NCBI GenBank assembly: GCA_009767595.1
Contig: VSDK01025482.1
Location: 54,957-118,956, forward strand
Length of the DNA: 64,000 nucleotides
Source of the DNA: Symbiodinium kawagutii
Taxonomy: Eukaryota > Sar > Dinophyceae > Suessiales > Symbiodiniaceae
Reading direction: 5' to 3'
In this document: positions 1 to 10,890 of the stretch, in pieces
How positions within the stretch are numbered: position 1 is the first letter of the stretch
How the letters are laid out: every line of letters starts with the position of its first letter
Translations under genes and position numbers: made by a program
The notes under the pieces: model-generated
What the model saw: the letters and a program-made list of their open reading frames with translations, nothing else
Database searches by the model: none
Told to the model about the DNA's origin: nothing

Positions 1-910
1 TCAGCAGGAGGAAAATAGTAAAAATGCCACAGGTTGTCAGCAGAGCAAAGAAGGAGCTTCCCTTTTGATGCTTAATGCAGTTGGATGATAGTTTTTTCAT
101 GGCCATTCAGAGTCGATGTTTGTTGATTAGCAATGGTGAAACCAATATGGTCTTTGAGACTGTCAATGGTTGCTGTTCTCTTTATCGATTCCAGCATTTC
201 GGAACCCAACGACCTCTGTTGGGAAATACCTTATCAAGGGCCCACACAGTGTCGCGGCGTCGGGCAGCATGAGCGCGGAACGACTCTTGCTGTGTGCAGA
301 TCAGCCCAAAAAGAGAGTGTCGAAGTTGTGTACCGTACCCACCAATCCTTGAAAATCAGTGGCTTCCATTCTTGGGACAATGGCTATGCTTGCTGATTGT
401 GGGTGAAAATGATGATTAATGAAAATTTAGCTGTGCAGTGTCCAGATTGTGTACATTATGATTTGCATATACACTGGCCAAGGCATTGCTCCTGCTATTT
501 TACGAGCTGCAGAATAGCCACTGAACAGGACTATCCACAAATTTCTGCAATGAACATTATCAGCTTGTGTCCCTTACCATTGTTATCATCACAGAAACAC
601 AATCGCTATTATCGCAATGACTATGACTATCACCGTGATGATACATAATTATAAGTTGATCACGAATCATCACAATGAATCTGAATTGCTCACGCTAACT
701 CCTCAAATTGGATGTCTCCCAACTAGGAATCATGAACCATCATCAACATTCATCAACCATGAGTAAGGTGCAAAATCGGATTTTGATTGTTGGTCACTAC
801 TCCTGATCACTACTCTTTATGATCAAAATCAGGAACCTTTATTGGTTGGTCACTACTCCTTACAATCAACCCTTATCAACCATGCTTCACCACCGGCTCG
901 CCCCACTCAG
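1..910. other. No gene seen; intron-like low-complexity DNA
   Basis: I see no supported coding region. The stretch is AT-rich and becomes dense in C/A-type words (AACCATCATCAAC) around 730-890, the composition that precedes several exons elsewhere in the window. Confidence 0.5.
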
Positions 911-980
911 CTTGCCACAGCAACGGTCCTAGGTCAAGGCAGGTCCTTGTTGCGTGCCTTGCGCTGTCTGGGGCCAAGGG
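911..980 (+). CDS. Candidate exon, unrecognised gene
   Basis: Open stretch bounded by an AG acceptor (909-910, after CCCCACTC) and a GT donor at 981, reading LATATVLGQGRSLLRALRC and so on. It is GC-rich against AT-rich flanks. It lies where C/A-type repeat upstream gives way to G/T-type repeat (GGTGATGGTGATGG at about 1118) downstream, the pattern seen around better-supported exons. Length is 70 nt, ending in phase 1. The product is not recognised, and a chance GC-rich island is possible. Confidence 0.3.
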
Positions 981-2498
981 GTGATCATGGCCAGAATTCC
1001 TGGTGCATGGTGGTGAATAGACACCATCAGTAGCCAGGTGGAAGTGGCGATTGTGACGACAATGAGACCAGTACCACGTTTGAGATAAGTTGAACAAACA
1101 AGATGGGTAGCAGCAGTGGTGATGGTGATGGTGATGACGTTCATGATATATGACCTGACAGATGATATGAATACGATGCTACACGGCTCATTTGACGTTA
1201 ATGCCAATCTTGAATGTACTAAAACCCCACAGGGTCCCACAGTGATCATGATCGAAAAAATCCCATGCTTCACTGAGTGTCCACGATGTGCAGATCAAGG
1301 GTGCGCAGTCGCCACCCCACTGACACTATGATGGACCCGCATTCATGGAGCATTTCGGCGGTGCTACTCTTATGATGAACCTGGAATAGGAATGGGGTGA
1401 AACTGAAGGACAGCAGACATGGCTCTCTTGCCAACCCTCCATGAATTGTGCACGCAAATTTTTGCCCAGCATCAATCAGTCCACCAAAAAACAGTAGTAG
1501 GGTCTCTACTGCACCCATGACAGCGGGAACTGCTGAAAATCCCATTGGCAGAGGTGACGAAAATGCTTCCGCAGAAGATGATGGCTTCTCTTTGTTGGAG
1601 ATCCCGCAGGTCGTTTCCTCGGTGATACAGGGAGAAACTTGAGAAACTTCATATGGCCTTGACCCTGAAAATTGAAAACCAGAGTGAGGGAGCTCTTCTT
1701 TTCTTCCAAAACGGTTCAACATCATTTGTTTTAAATCTTTCTTCTTTCCTTTTCGCTGGTTGGGGTGGAACCATGGTGCAACTCCATTTATTGGTAGACC
1801 CAGCTATGCTCGCGAGGGCCATTGTGTTTAGTCAGTGTGTCGGTCATGCCTCACTGGCATACAAATCCACATATGCCCCATGTCTTCCTTCAGTTTCCTT
1901 GCCAAGCTGAACGGTTATAGCATCATATTTTCCTGCCAACCTGTTGGGATATGAATTCATTTCAGTGTTTGACAGTGTAAGGTTGTGACCACTTGATAAG
2001 CAGAGTATGGATATCTCAATAATCCCCCGAGCTCTGATTTCTTGTGGAAGAAATTCCATGGCACAAATTGCACTGGGTACCACCTGGTTTGCAGTGCCGA
2101 CTCCTTACAGGATGCTTATCATAGCTGGTGATCCTCTCAGTTTTGGGTGCGGCTTAGGTGACTCTTCAGAAATCCGCAACCTTAGTGACATGGTTAGGGT
2201 GCCGCGATCAAACCTATCAGTCTGAAGCGCAGAGATCATATGCAGCTGGTGATGTTATTTTTTAAGCGAATTGGGATGGTCCGGTGGGTTGATTCATGCA
2301 CCATATTTTTGGAATGGCGAAACGAATCACCAACCAGTCATGATCATTTCGTTGTAATACAACAAGCCATTCTTAACCATTAGTTTGTAATTAACCAGCA
2401 TTAAACAACTAACTAATCATGGTCACAACCAACCAGTCATGATCATTTCGTTGCCCCATTTTCAAGGTGATACCCACGGTTTTTCAGTGTGTCTTCAG
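981..2498. other. No convincing gene; non-coding
   Basis: G/T-type repeats (GGTGAT units) occur near 1117-1140. No family motif is recognisable on either strand. Open frames here lack exon-like composition and recognisable protein character. C/A-type words return at 2340-2460, just before the next candidate exon. Confidence 0.45.
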
Positions 2499-2564
2499 CT
2501 TCGAATGGCCCTTGAGGAGGAGGACCATGAGGGCGATGGTGAAGATGAGAGGAGCAGTGCCAGG
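2499..2564 (+). CDS. Candidate acidic exon, unrecognised gene
   Basis: Bounded by AG at 2497-2498 and GT at 2565. The frame is complete at both ends (22 codons, phase 0) and reads LRMALEEEDHEGDGEDERSS followed by AR. The Glu/Asp-rich character recurs in the candidate exons at 4048, 4566 and 5077, which can also be joined in phase 0. I infer one gene with an acidic, probably disordered segment. No family is recognised. Confidence 0.4.
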
Positions 2565-4047
2565 GTGAGGATAGCCATCACCCCTGGGGTTGCGCCGAAG
2601 AAATTGGCCGAAACCTACGGTTTTTGCCAAGGTAGTAGGGAAGCTACCAATTTCTGGGAAGGTTCCCAGGCTGCGCCTATAGATATAGTGGTAGGGTTTC
2701 AGCTATAGTGGCCTATTCCGCAACTGGTAAGGACAAGTTGTAGGTGCTCTTACAGATCTACCAATTGGCTGGAAGGTTTGGTCAATCAAAAAGTGTCAGA
2801 CAAACAAGTCGGAGAATCAAGGTCGTGGATTACCTTCACCTACCCCTATCCTTCCAGTTACCTTTATAACAAGTTTCCGTCCCTGCTTGAGGTTTCCTGG
2901 TTACCTACCATGTAGGTAACTGGAAGGGTAGGGTACCAAGGCTGGCATTCAGTGACTTTGCATGGCCCGTTGGTGAAATTGTTAGAGCACCTGAAATGGC
3001 CTTATGGAAATATGTGCTTTCAAACAATCGGTTTCCCACAGCTTCTTATTGAAGGGTGAATTATATGAATGCATCCACGGCATCGACATTATGAAGATAG
3101 ACATGATATGTCGGGATGTGTACTTGTATATAGATTCCCACTATGCGCATCAGCCACTGTCACCCTTTGCAGTGCCTGAACCAGCTTCTGCTTTTGTTTT
3201 GTAGAACCCGGATTCTTCATGCTGGTGCTATTCTCCCTTCACCTTAAAGTCAGCTGCAAGTGGGAAGAAACTGAACGGATCTGGAGGGAGCAATGTTATT
3301 GAGAGTTACTGTTGGTTTCTGGCTGACAGTAAAGCTAGCGATTCTGTACGTACAAGTAGGGTGTGAGGTATGATCCTCCTCCTCCATCATGAGAATCCCT
3401 GTAGCATATTAAGAGGACCTGTCAGCATAAATCATTGTTGACCATTTCCAATGATTAACTATTGTCAACCATTATTGGTTTGCTATTAAGATGGATCTAC
3501 CAGGTTTCTTTGCACAATTGAAACGGATTACTTTCTAGCAGATTGCAACCGCCAACTGGTCCTTTTGATCACTGGGGAGTTCTGTCACAGGTTGGTTGGT
3601 AGGAGATTGCTACCAGTGTACATCATTATCAGAAATGCTTTCTACCAACCAGAATGCTGGGATCATATACTCTCTGGATCTCTCTGGTACACTGACCTGG
3701 ACGGCAAAAATCACCATATTTATAGTAGGTAAACCAGCTGTGAATGGTGGATTTTCCACTTCTAGCTTGGTTTACTACCAGAGCGCAAGGGTTTGAGCAC
3801 TGCTCTGTCAGAGATTCTGAGAGTGTCAGGTTGGTGAGTGACGTGCCAACTTGGACAGATATGGTGATAGTTGACGGTTTTTATATACGTCTAAAGATAT
3901 TGCCCCAGCACGTGTGATACAGTACAGAAGCAATTTCAGTAACATAGACACGGCATCATTTTGTATCGAGACAGCCCTTTGCAGAGAATTCATGTTGGTT
4001 GCAGGGTGCCAGCCGAATTCTTAAAAACACACTCTGGGAGGAGTGAG
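2565..4047. other. Putative intron with nested inverted repeats
   Basis: Non-coding AT-rich stretch between two acidic candidate exons. It contains the nested fold-back at 2733-2992, listed separately. No other gene is supported. Confidence 0.4.
2733..2992. repeat. Nested inverted repeat (fold-back element)
   Basis: The inner arms are CCTATCCTTCCAGTTACCT (about 2846-2864) and its near-perfect reverse complement AGGTAACTGGAAGGGTAGG (about 2912-2930), with one mismatch and a spacer of about 47 nt. Outer arms AGGTGCTCT (about 2733) and AGAGCACCT (about 2984) enclose them. The layout suggests a small fold-back or MITE-like insertion. No target duplication was identified. Confidence 0.55.
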
Positions 4048-4113
4048 GAAGAGGATGAGGAGGATGAGGATGAGGTTGAAGATGAAGAGGACTGGTTGAA
4101 GGCAACAGTGCGG
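4048..4113 (+). CDS. Candidate acidic exon, unrecognised gene
   Basis: Reads EEDEEDEDEVEDEEDWLKAT and then VR, with a GT donor at 4114 in phase 0. An AG at 4046-4047 gives a phase-0 start. An earlier AG at 4003-4004 (frame GTG CCA GCC) is an alternative that would need a phase-2 upstream partner. The next acidic candidate at 4566 also starts in phase 0. The low-complexity acidic run could come from a GAGGAT repeat, but the flanking WLKATVR and clean splice signals favour coding. Confidence 0.4.
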
Positions 4114-4565
4114 GTAGTTGGAGCAGGGTCAACCTTTGGTGTGAGCCAAGCCAAGGCGAGCTTTTTGACACAGACTAGCGACTATTCTAGTCACAGTCCC
4201 TGAAATTTATAGATGTTTACAAGTTAGCTGCAAGGCGAATGCTCATGACCGATGACACAGGAATTCCAACGTGAATGCCCAGCATATTCACTTTGGTCAC
4301 ATTTATTGTTGGTTCAAGGTTGCATCCATACTCAATTCCTAGCATGTTACATTGCGGTTGCAACAGATAATGCACCAAGAAAAGCAATCACTTCCGAGCG
4401 TTCAAATAGTTTCTGACTGTACAGCTGTTGTCAATTCAAGGCTCCTTTCTTCTCCCAGTGAGACAAAGAAAGGCAATCATCTTGGGATCCATAAGTCTAT
4501 GCCATCAATGGGCAGTTTCCCTTATTTTCACCAGCACCAGCAGCTGCTTCCACCAGGATTCTGAG

Positions 4566-4634
4566 GTTGAGCTGGAGCCCGAGGAATTGGAGGAGGCCAA
4601 GCTCGGAACCCGCACTCGATGTGAAGCAGCGCTT
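4566..4634 (+). CDS. Candidate acidic exon, unrecognised gene
   Basis: Begins after an AG|G acceptor at 4564-4565 and reads VELEPEELEEAKLGTRTRCE then AAL before a GT donor at 4635 (phase 0 at both ends). It is followed by about 220 nt of G/T-type intron repeat (ATGGTTGATC words), the usual downstream neighbour of exons here. It joins in frame to the candidates at 4048 and 5077. Confidence 0.4.
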
Positions 4635-5076
4635 GTGGATACTGGATTGATTATGGTGAATAATGGTTAATCGTATGGTGAATATGGTGAATGGGTCATA
4701 ACATGGCAGAGAATGCTTTACAACGGTCCATAATGGTTGGTGTAAGAGTGGTGAATGGCCAACAACGGTTGATCATGGTTGATGACAATAGTGGTTGATC
4801 GTAGTGACTGATATTGGTGGTTGACGATTGTGAGTAGTGGCGGAGACTGGTTAGTCATTGGGGACACCAGCGAGCAAACAGCTCGTTGGGGTATATAAGT
4901 TGATTGTTCAATGTGCACTTAAAATGACGAGGGGTGATTATCGACCTTGCCTTTTCAATAAGCTTGGGTTTAGTTTATTTATAACAGATGGCAACCGGTA
5001 TTGTAAGCAGGATTTGGTGGGTGATTACTGGCCTTGCCACATCAGCTTCCGAAGTCTTGTGCGTCTTGGACGTGAG

Positions 5077-5150
5077 GTCGAGCAACCTGAGGAGGACCTT
5101 GAGGAAGATGCAGCCGAGAGCGACTTGGTCAAGTCCCTCCAAGCTCCCAA
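5077..5150 (+). CDS. Candidate acidic exon, unrecognised gene
   Basis: After an AG|G acceptor (5075-5076) the frame reads VEQPEEDLEEDAAESDLVKS and continues LQAPKP. It is acidic like its neighbours and in phase 0 with the exon ending at 4634. The 3' border is uncertain: a GC donor or a GT near 5157 would both serve, so the end given is approximate. Confidence 0.35.
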
Positions 5151-5159
5151 ACCGTCAAG

Positions 5160-6145
5160 CTCGTTTGGATTCCAAAGCTATCCTATCAGTTGTTGAATCC
5201 GAATAAATCCGATGGGCCTTCCAGATATAAATTTTCACAGGGCGATCCTCCAGGCATTCCAATTATCCCATAGTGACTCGAGGGCATAGCCCATTGCGAC
5301 CCGTTTTGTAGCTGCCAATTTGTCAGCGGACTAGGTGGGTCACAGTCCTGTAGCGGAGTTGACCAACAGTCGTGGTTCCCTTCCAGTTGCTGATGAGTGT
5401 ACCATGGCAAGAAGTCCTCTGTTGGGATGGAACACCCAGCCATTTTTGTTCTTTTTCCTGTGATCTCCCTAAACCAACCCAAAACGATTTCCAGAAATCC
5501 TAAAGCGACAAGAAATGATCATCCAGAAATCCTAAACCAAGAGATATTCACCAACACAGAGCCAGCTGTACCATGAATTTTCAGCAGCCTTGAGGCAACC
5601 GAGCACGGTACCCAGGACTGCCAGATGTCCTCGAGGACAACGAGCCAATGGACTTGGGCAGCTGCCGACCACCCCAAAACGTGTCCGGCAGCTGGGTAGC
5701 AGCGCTCATGGCTGGCAACCTGCGTAGAAGCCATCATCCATGATGGTTAGAACCCCAACAGCCCGTGCAGAAGTGAGCCAACATCAACAAGTATTACTTG
5801 GTATTAGCCATGTTAGCTATTCTGAATTAACATATACTAACCATTGTCATTACAACGATTATCAAACATATCAACCAATCTCGCCTAATATTAGCTTTTC
5901 CTGATCAACATTGGCTCCCCATCACAATCGCGATCAAGCATATTCACCATGATGAACCATTATCGAGTTCTTAGCGATTATGAACGAATAGTTTAAGCCA
6001 TGTTAGCCGTTTAACCATTGTTTCCCATTGCATCTATGGATTTCTGAAGTTCACTAACCATGTAGTTGGTATGTATCCCCTACAATTGTTCGCTATCATT
6101 GCTGATAAATATTGACCCATAGCCATTACTCGACATCTCAGAGAG
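5160..6145. other. Putative intron, no gene seen
   Basis: No supported coding segment. From about 5790 the sequence is C/A-type low complexity (AACCATTATC words) and runs up to the exon at 6146. An end fragment of the 120-bp MITE-like family (TATTGACCCATAGCCAT) lies at about 6108-6125. Confidence 0.4.
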
Positions 6146-6275
6146 GTCTGGCCACCCAGGATACGTCTTCACTGAGCTCTCCCTCCACCGCGAGAACTTC
6201 AGCGTCCAGGCGGAGTGCCGAAGGCCATCCTTCACGGGTGTGGCGGAGGTCATCCCATGCGAGGCCCATCTGCAG
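6146..6275 (+). CDS. Exon with Cys-rich repeat motif (first copy)
   Basis: Starts after AG|G at 6144-6145 and ends at a GT donor (6276) in phase 0. The frame includes YVFTELSLHRENFSVQAECR and FTGVAEVIPCEAHLQ. The core F-S-V-Q-A-E-C ... F-T-G-V-A-E-V-I-P-C-E matches the next exon (8008) at the same spacing: F-[SD]-V-x-A-x-C, then an aromatic, x-G-x-A-x-V-[IL]-x-C. I recall similar C..GY.G.A.V..C patterns in large repeat-containing dinoflagellate proteins, but I cannot name the family. Composition is GC-rich, with C/A-type repeat before it. It can be spliced in phase 0 to the exon at 8008. Confidence 0.55.
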
Positions 6276-7490
6276 GTGCCCCGGGGCAAGCTCCGGCGTT
6301 TTTGGTGGCGGTAAAACGTCAGCTTTTGCAGGTGATTTGACTGGTTTCGTGGGGAATCTTAGGGAATCTTGGGGAACTTGATTTTGTCTAGGCACCTTGG
6401 GGAATTGCATGACATACTCTGTTCCAGAAACTTGTAGCAACATAGTTGCAGAACTGTGGGATGGAAGGATGGCGGAGTTTTTTTTCGTAGCTCAGCTTAA
6501 ACAGGGCTCGCGCAGGAGAAGAGTTAATTCCTGTTGATTTATCTTTGTTCCAGTTCTAGATTGAGTCCTGCCAGAATCAGATAGGCGCATGATTTGATTT
6601 GAGTGTATCCATATCTGGTAGAGCGCAAAACCCGGCTTCGCACGAGAATGCTTTAGGGGTACCCAAATGATATTTCGGCAGCCTTATCTTGAGGATCCAA
6701 CCATCGTGAAGTTTGGTCATGTTGATTCCTGATCAGTCCCAGGACTACCAACTGCATGGGTGCGTCGGAGTCGCGCGTTGCAATCCTGCAGAAGAGACTC
6801 AGGGCTATGTCATCACGGAGGCCCCCGGCCCTGCAGTTTGAAAGTGACGGAACAGATAGCTATTTGGATTGCAGGGGCGGTGGAGTGCTTCTACCTGTTG
6901 TTTCTGATCAGTTGTAAGGATCAAAATCAGTTTCCATTAGACCTAGGCCAGCCATGGCCAGCCCATTTTCACCACAACCTAACGATGTCCCAACTCCAAC
7001 ACGGCTGGTGATTGCACCTCACATTGGGAAACCTGCGCTCTTGGACGTACCCAAATCATGGTCACTCATCCTTTGCATTGCGGTCACCCCTTTGACTACC
7101 CAGTAGTGACCATCATCGCACCATTGTGCAATCATCATCAATCATGAAGCACCATTTACCCTCCATTCTTACCCTGTATCTCTACTAGAGTCATGATTGA
7201 CCATCACGAACCTTTGTTGAGCATGTATTGGAACAGTTGACAAACTATTTTGTGCCAACCAGTATTCACCAGCATTTGGCAACCATTCCTCAATCATTAT
7301 TAGCCGTTAGAATGTTATCAACCACTACCAATCAGTGTTAATTAATCATTGTTAACCCTGAGCCATCATTAACCATATCTATCAGAACCATAGTTGTCAT
7401 AGCCATCATGGTTAACCAGCTTGGAATCATGGTCACGGTAAAACCCTCATCTTGACCATTATGAACATACCACCATTTTCACCATGACTA

Positions 7491-7570
7491 CTCTTAACCA
7501 CCATTAACCACTCTTAACCACTCTTAACCACTCTTAGCCACTCTTAACCACTCTTAACCACTCTTAACCA
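7491..7570. repeat. Decamer tandem repeat CTCTTAACCA
   Basis: Near-perfect tandem copies of the 10-bp unit CTCTTAACCA, with single-base variants such as CTCTTAGCCA. It lies inside the C/A-type 3' half of the putative intron before the exon at 8008. Confidence 0.9.
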
Positions 7571-7977
7571 TTCTCAGCCAATCAACCACTCTTGGTCATT
7601 TTAAACCATTGTTAACCATTACAATTTACCACTATAGCAAGCACATTTAAGCACTCAGTAACATCCTCAACCAACCATATCAACTACTGAACCATGACAT
7701 CCTCAACCTGGTCATCCTCAACGCCCAAAGATTAATCATTCTCAACATAAGCCACTCTTGACCGTCTTAAACGATTGTCCACCATAAGCACTATTAGTTG
7801 ATAAAACCATTATTGACCATCATTACCCATCATCAACCATCAACATCATAAACTACTATCAATCATCAGTAACCATCATCAACCACCATCAATCATCATT
7901 AGTCATCATTGACCTCATCACTAGTTTACTAGTTTCTCAACCATAATTGTCAACCCGTCAAATATCTAGGTTCCCAG

Positions 7978-8007
7978 CTTCGCTCAGCTTCGCTCAGCTT
8001 CGCTCAG
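7978..8007 (+). promoter_or_regulatory. Triplicated 3' splice-site decamer
   Basis: Three perfect copies of CTTCGCTCAG (7978-7987, 7988-7997, 7998-8007) directly abut the exon starting at 8008. Each copy ends in CAG, so there are three potential acceptors 10 nt apart. Only the last keeps the frame without adding residues. Confidence 0.6.
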
Positions 8008-8116
8008 GCCTCGTTGTTCTACCAAGACTTCGACGTCAGCGCCGCCTGCGCCGACGGCTACCGGGGGGAGGCGAAGGTGCTGAGCTGCGACGTGCCAGGC
8101 GCGGCGGGGATCCAGG
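8008..8116 (+). CDS. Exon with Cys-rich repeat motif (second copy)
   Basis: Follows the triplicated CAG acceptor and ends before a GT donor at 8117 (phase 1). The frame reads ASLFYQDFDVSAACADGYRG then EAKVLSCDVPGAAGIQ. The FDVSAAC...YRGEAKVLSCD core matches FSVQAEC...FTGVAEVIPCE in the exon at 6146, so the two exons probably encode tandem copies of one extracellular-type Cys repeat. That function is inference. The phase at the 5' end agrees with the exon ending at 6275. Flanks switch from C/A-type upstream to G/T-type downstream. Confidence 0.55.
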
Positions 8117-8663
8117 GTGGTGGTGATCCATGGTGATGGTGCGGCTTTTATGGCGGTTTGAATGGTAGCTTTGGAGGGTTTTATAGGGTTTTTATAGGGG
8201 TTATAGCCATTCATAATGGTTAATGGTAGGGGAGAATCAGCAACAATAGCAGATAATGTTTTGATGGGTAATAGGAGGGGATAAGAACCAACAAGAATGC
8301 TTAAACAACTAGTGGTTGGTGGTTTGATTCGCATTTTGCTCATTTTCCTAAATGTAATTATTAACTCAAACGGTTGGGTGACAAGCATATCTTTTGCAGG
8401 GGTGGTTCAACCACCAACCAGCCAGGGTTGATAGCGATGAGTGATGAGCAATTCGATGGTTCACTGGTTGAACAATAATTATGAGCAATGTTGATGAGAA
8501 TGATGATGCACATTTTATGGTTGGTAATGGTTGGATGGTGCGGGTCAAAATGGTGGCTGATGGTTGATGTTGATACAATGGTAGTGGTTAAATCCAATGG
8601 ACAGTGACCATAGCTTTGGAATGGTTGCGGGGTACTGCCACCATGCCATCACGCTATACCCAG

Positions 8664-8702
8664 CTCGGGTTCAACCTGTGGCAGCGCTCGGGTCCATGGC
8701 AG
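8664..8702 (+). CDS. Candidate micro-exon
   Basis: A 39-nt segment between AG (8662-8663) and a strong donor GTGAGC at 8703. In the frame set by the exon ending at 8116 it reads through as RVQPVAALGSMA. Another frame is also open, so phase agreement is the only evidence. Upstream DNA is G/T-type, unlike most exons here. Confidence 0.25.
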
Positions 8703-9570
8703 GTGAGCCCTACCGTCTGGGCGGTTGCTCCCGAGCGCCGGCGTGCGGGGGAAATTGGAGCGAGGGAAAGGTGCAGCACTTCATCCAGAGGCTACAAAGC
8801 TTAGCTCAGGAGCTTCGCCGAAAGGTTGGGGGAGCACGACCAAGGGAGGGGGGGATCACTAAGGGTAGGGGGATCACTGGTAAAATGTTGGGAACCACAA
8901 CCACTTGGAACATGTGTGGACACAGCGGGAGAATTACCTGGAAGGGTCGGAAAACACTCAGGAACATTTGGGAATTAGGAGCATGTGGTGGAAGCACTGC
9001 TAACATCTGGCAACAACTCGGAGACCCTAAGACTCACTGAGAACCACTTGAGGCTTTGGAATGAGACTGCGGAAATCATCAGAGATTGCTGGGACAGCTG
9101 CAATCACCCTTACCTGCCGCAGTTGATCCAGACATTTGGGATATGCATCAAGGCAGCTTGCTATGCATTCCAAAGGCCGAAAGGCAGTGGTTGTGAATCC
9201 ATTTAGAAACTGGTTGATGCCATTTTTTCTGGAACAGCTCGGATGATTGTTGGATGCATTCCACGCTACCTACACAATCAATTCGTTACACATGCACACA
9301 TGTTTTTTGCTAATTTGCAACAGTTTGCTGTTATTTTGATGGGTTGATGAAGTGTGAGCCTTTGCATATGGTTTTCCAACACTTTTGTTGCCGCGGGTCT
9401 CACTTGCTTTTCAATAGGGAAACAGAACAACCACAGCAACAACCCAAACAAGCGAAGCAAACCAAAAGTCTAAAGCTCAAACCAAAGAGAAACCATCAAG
9501 GCACCAAAAGACTTTCCAAACCAAACAAAAGGAGGCCTCAGCTCACAGCTATGGCATAGCTCCGCTCCAG

Positions 9571-9726
9571 GATCTCACGCAGCACTGGGAGCTGCTGACG
9601 TCGCTGTCCAACGTCACGGCGCGGATCCCGGTGACGCCATCCGCCAGGAAGGCCCTGGAGCAGCTGCAGGCGCTGCGTGCGGCAGCGCAGGACATGGAGC
9701 ACCCACGGCGCCAGGGTGCCTTGGAG
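9571..9726 (+). CDS. Helical exon, unrecognised gene
   Basis: Bounded by AG (9569-9570) and GT (9727), 52 codons, phase 0 at both ends. It reads DLTQHWELLTSLSNVTARIP ... ARKALEQLQALRAAAQDMEH, a Leu/Ala/Gln-rich pattern typical of an amphipathic helix or coiled coil. The GC-rich block sits in AT-rich surroundings, with AAACCAAAC-type DNA upstream. It joins in phase 0 to the exon at 10568, which has the same helical character. No known family is recognised. Confidence 0.5.
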
Positions 9727-10567
9727 GTGCTGTGGGTGGCGCCAGGTGATGAGATGGCGAGGCTCAGCATGAAGCATAGCTGACAGCTATGGTGACCAGC
9801 CATGTTTGACAGTGAAGCGCTTTGGATCAGCTATGGCGAAAAACATGAACCAAGCATGGTGAACTGAGAAAAATGGCTAATGATAGCCAAGAATTCGTTA
9901 CTTAATGTTACTTAGTATGGCACGGATCCATACTGATTTTCGTTATTGATGTATACTTATGCGAATTTATATGGATATAAATGTAAATCTACAATCTTAT
10001 CATATCTTATTTCATGTTAATTAACATATTACTTCATTAGATGGATGGTTATGAGCATACTTAGGTATCCGCAGAATCAGTTCACCATCGAAGATACATC
10101 TATGATATACGAGTGTGTCTCAAAATAGGGGACCCACATGGTTTATTTTCTAAATGGCTAATAAACTCGATGATTTGGGGGTACCTCCATTTCAAGAAAC
10201 CACCACATGGTCCTCCATATATACTCCCATATCGGCCCTGACTTTGCCAGGCGTTGATGGTGAGTTGAGAATTCAATTTGCAATAGGCCGCAGCGCAAGC
10301 ATCTGTACGCCTTGAGGAAAAAAATATGGTTGACCCATAGCCACCCCCTATCATCCCCTATTAGCCATTGACCAGCTAGTTAACCAGCCAGGCTGATCAA
10401 TACCCCAGTTGGAGTATCCCCTACTATTGTTAGTTAATCTCCCCTATCATTGACCATTGATCAGCTAGTTCAGCATTATCAATGGTAACTAATAGTTACC
10501 ATAATTAACTACTGATAATACCATATATTATCACTCCCCTATTATCAACCAGCTAACCAACCATCAG
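9727..10567. other. Putative intron with MITE-like copy
   Basis: AT-rich. It contains a copy of the GGTTTCTCAAAA MITE-like family at about 10113-10206 and ends in C/A-type repeat (ACCAGCTAACCAACC) at the next acceptor. Confidence 0.4.
10113..10206. repeat. MITE-like family 1 copy
   Basis: 5' end TGTGTCTCAAAATAGGGGAC and 3' end reading TCAAGAAACCACCA, inverted relative to each other, with the family core (TGGTTTATT, GATTTGGGGGTACC). Confidence 0.7.
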
Positions 10568-10705
10568 CTGAGTCTCACCCGCCAGGCCCTGCGTCGCCTG
10601 GGTGCCGCTGCTGCGCGCCTGGACGCGCGGAGCTTGGAGGCGCAGGAGGACTTCGAAGCCATCGCCAGGGAGCTGCAGAGCTGGGAGGCGGCAGCTGCTG
10701 GGGAG
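10568..10705 (+). CDS. Helical exon, unrecognised gene
   Basis: Bounded by AG (10566-10567) and GT (10706), 46 codons, phase 0 at both ends. It reads LSLTRQALRRLGAAAARLDA ... EAQEDFEAIARELQSWEAAA, an Ala/Leu/Arg/Glu-rich helix likely to be coiled coil. It is directly joinable to the exon ending at 9726. C/A-type words (CCCCTATTATCAACCAG) lie upstream and their complement (GGTTGATAATAGGGG) lies about 200 nt downstream. Confidence 0.5.
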
Positions 10706-10890
10706 GTTGGATCATGGTTTTTATAGGGGTTTGATAGGGTTTTTATAGGGTTTTTATAGGTTTTTTAGGGGTTTTACAGGGGTTTTATAGGGTTTTTTTA
10801 GGGGTTTTATAGGGTTTTTTTTGTAGGGGTTTATAAGGTCTATTTATAGGGGATTCTAAGGGTTATAGAGGTTTCAAAAGGTTTTATAGG
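10706..10890. repeat. Degenerate GGGTTTTTATAG minisatellite
   Basis: At least ten degenerate tandem copies of a 10-14 nt unit close to AGGGGTTTTATAGG, starting within about 25 nt of the donor at 10706. A shorter relative occurs at about 8170-8210 after the exon ending at 8116. Confidence 0.8.

Larger units (their letters stand above)
6276..8007. other. Putative intron of 1.7 kb
   Basis: Starts with GT and ends with a triplicated acceptor motif. The 3' half (about 7080-7920) is strongly C/A-type low complexity (AACCATCATTAACC words) with a decamer tandem array at 7491-7570. No other gene is seen. Confidence 0.5.

Noticed and set aside
1270..1725. Open frame of 151 codons on the minus strand
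   Set aside because: Composition like surrounding non-coding DNA; no domain seen.
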